This document shows positions 32,401 to 44,400 of a stretch of 64,000 nucleotides of DNA, piece after piece. Position 1 is the stretch's first letter. Each line of letters opens with the position of its first letter. The notes under the pieces were generated by a model that searched no databases, was not told the DNA's origin, and worked only from the letters and a program-made list of their open reading frames with translations. Location of the stretch: assembly GCA_012932295.1 (NCBI GenBank), contig JAAONU010000009.1:4762203-4826202 (forward strand), written 5' to 3'. This DNA comes from Cyclina sinensis (Eukaryota; Mollusca; Bivalvia; Venerida; Veneridae). Both the position numbers and the translations under genes were made by a program.

Positions 32401-35400
32401 AGATCCTTCATTGCTCTATGCTGGGATATCCTTTTCACTTCACCCTTGGAATTGTAATGCTCGAAAACCTGAAAAAAGGGAGTTAAATGTTGTAAGCTTC
32501 CGGTAAGATAACCTTATGTTGAAAGTTGGTAAAACTAAAATATAAAATTTTATGCACTCCACAAACGAAACTGTCGCTTCGATTAATACAACTGCCTAAA
32601 GGTGAATAACGTTTCATATTCAATGAGACAAAAGCCAATTACTCCATACTGCATCACTACCATTATCAAAATAAGTTGGATATATAAAGTGTAATCATTC
32701 CTACCTTGGCTAGAACTAAAAAGTTTTCCTTTGTCACTCTCATCATGAATATTTCGTCGGGATGTTCTTCAAAGTTCTCATCGGTGCCGACGAAATCCAT
32801 CAAGAATGGAAGCGTACATCCTATCAATGACACATTTTACTCACTAATTGTCGAAAATCTTGCAGACAAAGCAATAAATGTCGTAGCCATAACAAAATGC
32901 CTAAACTAAATTTTTCTTCGTTTTCCTATTAGCAAATGTATGTTTTACCTTCGAGCACTTCCTGCGGATGTCTTTCCCCAAACGAGGCCATGACCGCCTC
33001 CATCAAGCTTTCGTGCGCAAAAGTGTAGCATTTCCGGTCTTTGTAGAATCTGACGAATGGACTGACCTGGTTTTGTAGAGCTTGTAAGGTGAATTTGTTC
33101 AGATGGTCGGAAATTGGCACTCTACATAAGAAGGCGAGATCTAAAACCTTTGTCCTGAACCTTTCCTCTTTAAACTCCTGTAAATTGCCAAGAAATAGCA
33201 TAACAGACTGTCAAAACGTTATATGTTGTGCTAGAGAAGTAAAAGGATTTATGAAAAACAAAAACTTTAGAGCTCCTGTTCGAATAAGCATAATGAAGAA
33301 ATGAATACAGAAAAATTTAATATGTGCGAAAAGTCGAAGTGTTGATCGTGAGATGATACTGACGACATGTTGTTATGAAATCCAGATAATAAGAAGCAAA
33401 CGGAAGAACAAACGCTGCAATATTAGTTTACGCTTCAGGTCATTGTACATAATATATAGTGAAACAATCAGTTTAAACATATTCTATTGCTATATACATG
33501 TAATGTGACATATACAAAAGTTCATTGACAAAACAAAAGCAAAAGTTTTGGACCACAAGTTCTTTCAACTTAGTAATCGGCCCTTCCCGAAGTGAAACAA
33601 TCAGTAAACGTCAGAAATATTTGAGAACCGCTTTAAATAGGATAAAAACGTGATTAAGACATACTTCAAGGAGTTTGACAAACAATATTCCGTCTTTCTG
33701 AAACATGAGAACTACCAATGCGAGGTAGCCATACTTGTCACCGTCATACATCTTGTCTAGTGTCTCAAACAACAACTCTGAAATACAAAGTTAGATTACA
33801 TATACATTTCAGGCACGAAAAAAAGATATATATTTCTTGTCATTGTTAATATCAATAGACTTATGCGATTAAGGATTTACGATTCAGGAATTTGTTAAAT
33901 GCAAGTTATATGATTAAGCGAGTCAATCAATCGATATCAAATTTTAAAGTGAAAACTCTGTCATGAGAAAAAGAACTTCGTATATACTTTCTATGTAAAT
34001 TACCAAGATTATGATAATTTAATAGTTTTTTACCCTACTTACCAATTGGACGTTCAAAGAACTGTGACCCTATGATCAGGAACGACTCCTTGCTGACAAA
34101 TAATGCACAGCATTCAGGGAAGCCTAGCTTCGAGTTATGGACCTTTCCAGCTTTGTCTATCTCTGACTTCGAGACCATTTTGTCCGCAGCCACTAAATGC
34201 TTCCCCAATATATTGCGCCGGTCCACGGGAGTCAATTCTGTAATAAACAGAAACTCACTCTACAAGTTACAGCTAATTTATATCCAGATGGCGAACGTGT
34301 ATAATATTTTTACTTATTTATTACTTTTCTGCTTTGAAATTCTTTTCGAGAAATTCCAAACGTATCAATTATATGATTATAACAATATTGGCGTGACGTG
34401 AGACAATCAACAATCACGCCAATATGACGTCATCCTGAACACGACGTCAAAGTTTGACGTCATAAACTAATTAAAGAATTCAGCAAATATACGAAGTTTT
34501 ATTTATTACCATTCTATTTCCAATGTTTCTATATTTTCTCATTACACTTAGACACTTATTCTTATTTGTATATGCACGGACAACCGATAGTGAATGTTGT
34601 TACAAATAATTGAGATTTAAGCTACTTGTTTTCCTTTAAACTCATACTTTCAGGAGTGGAAGCTGACGTATGAAGAAGCTAATAGAGACCACGTTTTCAT
34701 CCTTTGACAAAGATAAGTAGTATTACGGGGCTTCTAAAATTTAGCTTGGTGTTTATCCTTTTAAGTTCCCTTAATACAGAAATTCTAAAAGGAAAAATTT
34801 CTTTATAATGTTACCATCTGAAGAACAATCAACTATTTTGTCCTTGGCAAACAGTTTGTACTCTTTCAGTTTAGCGTAACACTGGTCCAAGATGTTCTGC
34901 CGTACCGTTATAATTACCCGGACACCCGTCCTTTCATTTGTGTCCATAGAATTTTCATAAATCTGAAATGATGATTGTAAACTTTGATGAAAGGTTCGAT
35001 TATCATTACGCAATAGTGCCTACGGTACAAAATAGTTGTCAGTAATGCCACTGTCAAAGCTATCTTGTTTAACTGCATAATGCATTTGTATGACACTCGT
35101 GATTATAAGAATACCCTTTCTTACGCCGAAAGGTTGACTAAACAAGGGGCAAAACTCACATTTCATCGCGCGGAGATAACTAAAGTATTTGAAATGTTCC
35201 CATGCTAACCTGATTCAAGTTTTGGATCACTTTCAGTAGCGTTTTATTAAGAAATGGTATTCAGTAACATTAGTTTCCATCTTATCAAAAACATATCATT
35301 TGAAGTAGTTTTCCATGAAACTGTAAAATAGGTGTCATTTTCGAATCATTTTTACAAATTTAAGCAGCCAATGACTATTTTTGCTACAGGTTATGCTAAC

Positions 35401-38400
35401 ATGAGATTTTAAGCATTCTTTGAAATATATCATCTTAAAACCTTTCAACAAAATGTATCAAATTTCTAATCCCACTTTTTCTGATAAAAAATATGTAAAT
35501 GGAATGAAAATGGGGAACATTTTCTGTGACCTTTTTTCGCTAAAATATTAGTGATACTTGAGCAGAAATATTACCTGCTCAAACTTTGATTCCCATTTGC
35601 TAAGCAACTCACTGTCCAATGACCCGCTACCGAAAATGTCATCCAGCAATATGGCACTCACTGTCCTTGGTTCTATGAACTGCCATTGATCAGGGGAGGT
35701 AATCAACAAACATTCATCCTCATCGAACATCGCAACCATCAGGGCTATTGCAGTCGTTGTTTTTCCGTCACCAATATTTCCTAGAAGCAAGTACTTTTTT
35801 GAAAACAAACATTGGAATAAAGATTTGATTAAGTAATCGTAAAGCATTCATCAGAGATGTAATCGGATAACTTTGGTTATTGTCGAATAATGGAAGACCG
35901 CCATAATTATCAAATGCTAATACCAACAGCCAAGACTATCCGAATACAAACTGTACTGCACGAACTAAGTCGTTCAATTGCTGTTTGATACTTTACCTCA
36001 GCCTGGTCATTTCCCCGTAGCACAAAAAAGTATCATTTTTACGGTAACTTGATATATTTCGTATGACTTATGACTCGTACAGCTTCATTTTTTTCACAAA
36101 ACAGGACATATTTTAAATCAAGCTGACTACACTTCTATAACCCAAATTGTCGTATGTTCAATATTATCAGTAATATCACTGCCTGGACAAACCTTTCAGT
36201 ATCACAAAGCCATTCTTGATCAATTTCTCTTGGGCTTTCTGGAAGATCTTGGTCCTCACAAATACCTTTGGGTCCCGATGTGTTTCCAGGAATCGAGTGG
36301 TCATTTCTAAAGAGTAAAGTGTAAAGAATATGCAACACTGTTGAATGAGAATATTTTTTGTAATCTATGAGTAATAAGGTCCAAATTCGAAATTGAACCC
36401 AGTAACAATGAATATAAATTACATTTGAATCACAATTGTCGTTGATGCTCTTCAGTAAAATGTTGTATACCTAGCACACACAAAAACATGGACATCTTAT
36501 TGATAACATTTACACATAAACTCGAGCATTATATTAATAACATTTGATCGAAATACACAGATATCTTTTAAATTTTTTGCACCAAAACAGTGACATCTAA
36601 TGGATAGCATTTGCACAGAAACACGGACACTTTGTTCATATTATTTGCAGAAAGAAAATACATTTTGTTTACCATATTTTCAAGAAAAAAAAACGGACAT
36701 TTTATTTATAACAATTGCACAAGAAAACAAGAACAGTTTTATGGCATTAGCACGAAAAAAAAGGACATGCTTTTGAACAAAGTTAACCCGAAAATCATAG
36801 AAATCTTATCGATTACATTTGCACAAAAGACATGGACATCTTACTGATTACATTTGGATAAAAATCACAGGTATCTTATTAATTACATTTGCACAAAACA
36901 ATGGCATCTTAAAGATTACATTTGGACGAAAAACACAGACATCTTTTTTGATAACATTTACACGAAAAACATGAGCTTTGTATTAATTTCATTTGCATGA
37001 AAAGCACGGACATTTTTATTTGCATTAAACAAAGAAAACGATTATCTTTATAATTCATATGCTCGAAGAAAAGGATTTATTTTATGCCTACCAATGAAAT
37101 ATAGGGAAATATCAGTGAGATAAAAGTGATAATACACTGTTTTGAATCAGTTAATTACCATTTTGATAATACACTGTTTGTGCCGGAACTACTGCTTGAT
37201 GAAACTTTAGGAATTTCCCCACCACAAGAGAATCCGCTGTATTTCAGACTGTGACAGCGAGTGAAATTTATTTACCTTGTTAAATCCAATTATAATATTG
37301 AATTCCTGAGCCTAACTAGTTGTGAACAATGATGAAATTCGCCATAAATTATTTAAAATGTCTGATTTGTTTACATAACTGACATGGACAATATCCAATA
37401 TGGCCGACTTTCAATTCAATTTATTGAATATTACTCGGTATTAATCCGCTTTTATAATTAAAGTATGTATGGCAAAAATTCAATAAATATTGATAAACTG
37501 TGTAGAGAAAAATAAATGTTATTTGATGAAAGTGTATTCAGTTTATTTCAGCAGAAGTAAAGTTATCATATGTATTGGAGATTGTCTGCACTTTTTTGTG
37601 CGGAGTAACCAAAGTACGCATTAACTAATTTGGGGCTAACCATGGGGAATTTATTGAAGGCCCTGATTAAAAATATCATAAAAAACCCCATTTTTGACGT
37701 GTTGGCATAAAATAAAAAGAAAATTTGTTTGTTTTTTAGTGGAAGATGGGAATTTATTTCATCTCGTGAACACCATATGTTGATATTTTCACTCGTGGCT
37801 GCGCCACTCGTGAAAATATCACACATGGTGTTCACTCGATGAAATAAATTCTCATCTTCCACAAAAACAATCAAATATCCTCTATATCTTTTTGATACCA
37901 TTTACACGAACAACACGAACATCGTTTTGATTCTCTTATGGAATACATTTGCACGAAAAATACGGACATTTTTTAATGAAAAAAACACGGACATTTTATT
38001 AATGACATTTGCACGAAAAAAATGGACATTTGCCCCCAAAACAAGGGCAATTTATGGGTAACGGTTGCACGAAAAACACGGACATCTTACTTTTTACGTT
38101 TGTACGAAAAGCATGTACATTTTAATAATTATATGTGCATGAAAAACATGGACATTTTGTTTGACTTTTGAATAAAAAGAAAACATGAAAACATAATTGA
38201 TGACATTTGTATGAAAGACACGGACATCTTAATGGTTACATTTCCTCGAAAGACATGGACATCTTCAAAAATACGGACATCCTCCTGATTAAGCGAAAAC
38301 CACGGACATCTGATTAATTACATCTACTGGAAAATGATAACGTTTGCACACAAAAAACACGGGCATTTTATTAATTATATTTGCACGAAAAATACTGACT

Positions 38401-41400
38401 ATTTTGTTTACAGTTGCAAAAAATACAATACAATTTAATTGATTAGAGTTGCACGAAAAAGAAAACGATTTTACTGATATTTGCACGAAAAACACTGACA
38501 TTTTATTGAATAAATGTGCAACAATTTTTATTGCTGAGTATTTTAGATATAGAAAAGCTGTTTAGGTGGTGAATATATACAGGATCTGACACGAGTTTGC
38601 TGAAAATCGTCATCAAGCGAGCCTATGGCAAGCTTAGTAACATTAATCTTGATCGAGCTGAATTCAAGTTTATATAAAACAATAACTAGTGTCCGATTCT
38701 TTTTATCACATGATCAAAACAACCATAAACATGTCTTACGGTAGCCATATTTGAACTATACTCATAAGAGCTGATAAAAAACATCCGCCAAGAAAGTAGT
38801 ACCATACACAATTTCAAATCATGTCGGAAATATTGAACTAAGATGTCGTCTCTTTGAAATAGGGCATTACTACGATAACAAATCTAAAAAAAAAAGAAAA
38901 TAAATAAAAATAATTAATTTGAAGCAAGAAGTCAATGCGTTATGTTGTGTTAGCCATTAAAATACACGCGTGTTGTATAAAAATATGTGATTGTGAAATA
39001 GACTCACAACATTTGTCATGTGATTAAAAAGTCTTATAGAGGCATTTATAAGCGTTTACCTTTCCTCTCCTTAAGTGACTCTCCCGACTGCTTTGCAGGT
39101 GCTGAAAAGACAGATACTTAAAATCTAAGAAATTTGTCTGTATTTCATCTTTGTCTGTATTATATTAATGTATTTTTACTTCCTTCTAGCAAATATTTCT
39201 TCAAGAGGTGCCTACCAAGTTAAGACAATAATCCGTATTCATACCAAATGTTTTAACAAGAGTTTATGAAACATGTATCCCCCCTTATGGCAAACAATAA
39301 GTCATGTTACATGAACTTCTAAATGTGACCTTGACCTATACCTACTGCCCTCAAAATCAATATGGGTCATTTGCAGGTCAAGACCAACTACACTACCAAA
39401 TCTGAAGACTGTAGACAAACTTTTGTGGTGAAGGTCACTGTGACCTTAGCCTTTGACCTACTGACCTCAAGATAAAGTGGAGTCGATGGTGTACCGATCA
39501 ACTTGCCCATCAAATCTGCTGACTGTATTCCAAAGCCTTCTCTATGTATTTACTGGACAAACTTTTTTTGTAGTCAAGTCACAGTAAACTTGATCTTTGA
39601 TTTACTGACCTCGAAATCATCTACCGGGTCAACTACCGGTCATGACAAACCTCCCTACCAAATCTGAGGACTGTAGACCACCAAAGCGTTCTCTAGTTTT
39701 TGACTGAAGGTGATTTTGACCTTGACCTTCCACCTACTGACCCCCAAAACAATAGGGACTTTTATTTAGTAAGGGTAACCACCCTATGAAATGTGAAGGT
39801 TGTGGGCCAGATGTACTCGAGTTTTTGAGCGGACATGGTTTTCAAATTCAAGGTGACAGTGACTTGACATTTCACCAACTGACCCCAAAAACAATTGACT
39901 TTATGCCAAATGGTACTAGGGTTACTGATCGCACAAAGTCTGGTCTACGGTCGGACGGACCGACCGACCGTCCGATCGACTTACCGACATGTGCAGTTCA
40001 ATATACCCCCGCTTCTTCGAAGAAGGGCGTAATAATACATCGATTAAAACTTACCTTATACACCAAGTAAACTTTGGGTCTTACATTCAGTCGTGATTAC
40101 GGACCTATTGTCATTTTTTGTTTTCGAAATCGAAATAATGATTGATAGACTTTGCGTGAAATGAACGGAGTTTCAAAATGTTTATATATGATCTTTCTGT
40201 CTATACGGTTTATTTACCGTCGATACCAGATGCTCAGAGCACCGACGCTCCATGCATAGTTTAGCTACTTGAAGTTGTAGGTGGTTGCGCTAGACATAGA
40301 AAGCAACCTTTTTTAGAGATACTCCTGGTCCTTTTCCATGCTGTTCCTTACAGGCCGCTACCACTGGACCATTGGACCTATATTCAATCATCCTAATTTT
40401 TAAAACAAGTTAGCAAACCTATCTGCCTGTCTCCCGTCTCGTCTGCCCACTGGTTCAACACTCCTAGGTACTGGTCTCGTTCTGAGTACCTCACCACTTC
40501 CGTTTTCATTTCTTCAATAATTTTCACCATTTCTTCTCCCTGCCGTTCTCCACAAATTCTCATAGCAATCTATTTTATGTAGAGATTACCATCATTTAAT
40601 CAATTATATAAATACACCCACACAAAAAAAGAGTCTCTAAAGAAAGGATTTTTGCTCAAAATTTTATGCTTATATTTCTACGCCATCTTAAAATTTCTGC
40701 ATTGAAATCAAGCAGAAGTCATGAAAATAAATCTCACTTTCACTTTTACTAGTATACCTTCCTTTAAGTTGTGGTGTTTGGGGTGCTTTTACATTTCGAC
40801 CAAAAAAAATATATACTTTTTCAAACTTGAAATAATATTTAAATTAGTGACTTGAAATTAATAAGATAAATGAGTTGACAAAAAGCTTTAAATTAACAAA
40901 ATTATTAGAAGAAACCAAATGAAAAAAATACATACATCTTCAAAGTCTTTCACTTTCCTTTCATATTCTTCATCATAAAGTGCTTGTAAGGAAAGATTGA
41001 TAAGAAAATTTCTGAAATCTCGTATTCTCGCGATATCTGCTGTCTCGCTGAGATCATCCGAGAGTGGTTTCCGTTTCCAGATGAAATCGTTCGGGCGTTT
41101 TAAATGACAGATGAACCGCAGGAACCAAAACACCAGTGCCGCGTCTAAATTCTGTAAGTTGGCTTTGGTCTCGTCATCTTCCGGATACATTACCTCCCAT
41201 CTGAAAAATAAAAGGGAATTTATACAGAGAAAGTAACACTAAGTGAAAATATAACCAAAAATTAGCCGCTTATTAGAAAGTTTAAAAAAAGATATCCCAT
41301 CTTTGATCAATCAATAAATCATCAACATATTTCTAAAGACATTCCATCTTTGATCAATCAATAAATCATCAACATGTTTCTAAATGGCATTCCATCTTTG

Positions 41401-44400
41401 ATCAATCTATAAATCATCAACATATTTCTAAAAGACATTCCATCTTTGATCAATCAATAAATCATCAACATGTTTCTAAAAGACATTACATCTTTGATCA
41501 ATCAATAAATCATCAACATGTTTTTAAAGGACATTCCATCTTTGATCAATCAATAAATCATCAAGATGTTTCTAAAAGACATTCCATTTTTGGTCAATCA
41601 ATAAATCATCAACATGTTTCTAAAAGACATTCCATCTTTGATCAATCAATAAATCATCAACATGTTTTTAAAGGACATTCCATCTTTGATCAATCAATAA
41701 ATCATCAACATGTTTCTAAAAGACATTTCATTTTTGGTCAACCAATAAATCATCAACATGTTTCTAAAAGACATTCCATCTTTGATCAATCAATAAATCA
41801 TCAACATGTTTCTAAAAGACATTCCATCTTTGATCAATCAATAAATCATCAACATGTTTTTAAAGGACATTCCATCTTTGATCAATCAATAAATCATCAA
41901 CATGTTTCTAAAAGACATTCCATTTTTGGTCAATCAATAAATCATCAACATGTTTCTAAAAGACATTCCATCTTTGATCAATCAATAAATCATCAACATG
42001 TTTCTAAAAGACATTCCATTTTTGGTCAATCAATAAATCATCAACATGTTTCTAAAAGACATTCCATTTTTGGTCAATCAATAAATCATCAACATGTTTC
42101 TAAAAGACATTCCATTTTTGGTCAATCAATAAATCATCAACATGTTTCTAAAAGACATTCCATCTTTGATCAATCAATAAATCATCAACATGTTTCTAAA
42201 AGACAAACCAAATCGGACGTCGAGGAGCGTTATTTCAAATATTCAAATAACAAATTAATAATCGAGATGAAACACTTTCAGATAACGTCCCGTCGTTTTA
42301 TTATATGTGCACTCACAAGCTTTTAAGACAATTGGGGTTTTTGAGAAATAAAATCTTGAATCTTGAAATCTTTACTCTTTACAGTAAACTTGGCTACTTA
42401 GCTTATTTTAAGAGTCTGTTGAAACAAAACAAAACTTTTGAATCGTATGGTATGTAAAAAATGCTTCAACCTTACATGCTACATATAAGCCATCAATACT
42501 GAAACAAAAGACGATTTTTTTGCAAATCTAAAGATAACAAGGTTACTCATTTGTTATACGAAAACATAGGATCAGGGAAGCAACAAACAAATACAACATT
42601 TCATTAGAATTTTGATATTTTTGCCAGTTTATTTTTTTCCAATTCAAGTTAATATTATGTCAACACATCTACAATGACCCAACTAAATCTTTTATACTCT
42701 GATAACATTTTATAAAGATGTAATTAAAATGTTCAATCAAATATTTTACTTAAGCATTGTGAAAATTACCTTCTTGTAAGAAGTCTATATGTGCTAGAGA
42801 AACTCGTTAGCCTTCTTTTATTGGCTGCCAGGAACTGGTAAAGTTTTCTAGGAGGTTGCTGTCTCTCCAGGTAGTTGTAGAAAGCCAGCCGTAATAAGTC
42901 CGACCCAACCCGGGCCACCATTTTGGCGAGGCGAATATAGTTTGTCTCACATTTTGCTAACTGAAAAATGCTAGGTACATCGTTATATCAAGTTTTTAAT
43001 TTTATGGACATGGCAACGATGATGACGACGATGATGATGATGTTAATTAAAAGTATGATGACATATGCTCGGATATATTGATATGTGGCGCTAATAATTT
43101 TATAACTAAAAAGTAAACAGACTGATGGTTTAACAGGTCTTTTATGGCAAAATTCTGTCAAGAAGCTTTTTGTATAATAACAAAAAATGGTAGCAGGTGA
43201 TAATTCAAAGCTCGCAGTATTTCTTATTTTCTTTTAATTACAAAAAACTAATGGCAACCATAAATGTACTTTTGGTTTTGATTTCTTTGCATTGGCGGCT
43301 GTGCGTTTCATGTATTCATCCGCTCGTAGAGTAGTCTGCACAAGTGGCTTCCCCTGTTGACCTGGTAACGCTTCCCCGCGATTCTTCCGCCCTGACAACG
43401 CTGGTAGTTTGCCAGAGTGGTGGGCATCTGAATGAATTAAAGCAGAATTTTAATGCACCTAAGCTTTATTTAACATTTATTAAAAAGTGTGAATAAACTT
43501 AAAAATTAAACTAATTTATGTAAACCACTGTTTACATGATCAAAATTATACCGCAAAATTAAAGTACATATATTATACATGCAAGGAGAAAACAATAAAT
43601 GAAGTGACACGGCACAATGCATGCAAGGAGGAAAAAGAATATATGACATGACACGATGCAGCACCATGGCACAATACCGTCACGATGTATGCAAGGAGGA
43701 TAAAGAATGACATGACACGACACGGCACCATGGCAATATACCTTTACGATACATTTTAGGAGGATAAAAAATATATGACATGACCCGACACGATGTCTTT
43801 TATAAATGCCAAAATTAAATTTTTAACCGATGAAAATGTGCTATACTTTATATCATGATGAGTTTCTGTAATAAAACCTGAGACAGTTACTTAGTTTAGT
43901 AACTAAATATTCTTCACGACTAAAACCAGAGTTTTTATATGTATAAACGTTTTCTTTTTAATGCATCAATGGCCAATCTGTGAGACAGTCGCTAAATTAG
44001 CAATTTTCAGTTTTGCATAAATTCTATGACGATTATATTACAAAAACAAAACGTACCATCTGGTCTTGGTGACACTTTTGGAGGCTTAATATTTTTGAAG
44101 AGTGTTGACTGTTGCCATGAGGCAGGTACCCTAACGTTACGGATGACCAAGTTATTGGACATAGGTTGTGGTAAAGATTTCTGCTTGTCTGTGCTGCGGG
44201 ATGTTCCTTGTAGTATGGCTCGCTGAGGACGTGATGTCTGAAAAGGGTTATTCACAAAAATATAAATAGAAATGGAAAAAAGATCTAGAGTTTTATATCG
44301 TATTTCCTACTTTGGTGTATTTCATCAATTTTGTTGAGGAGGTGGTGGGGTTATTTTATACTCAGTTTGATTTTTTTAAAAGTGACGAAACAAATCGCAG

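Noticed and set aside
39786..40070. 94-codon plus-strand frame
   Set aside because: Lies inside a dispersed GACCTTGACC-type repeat in a gene A intron and resembles no protein.
41290..42205. Possible CRISPR array
   Set aside because: Units are contiguous direct repeats without unique spacers, in an intron of a eukaryotic gene; no cas genes anywhere.
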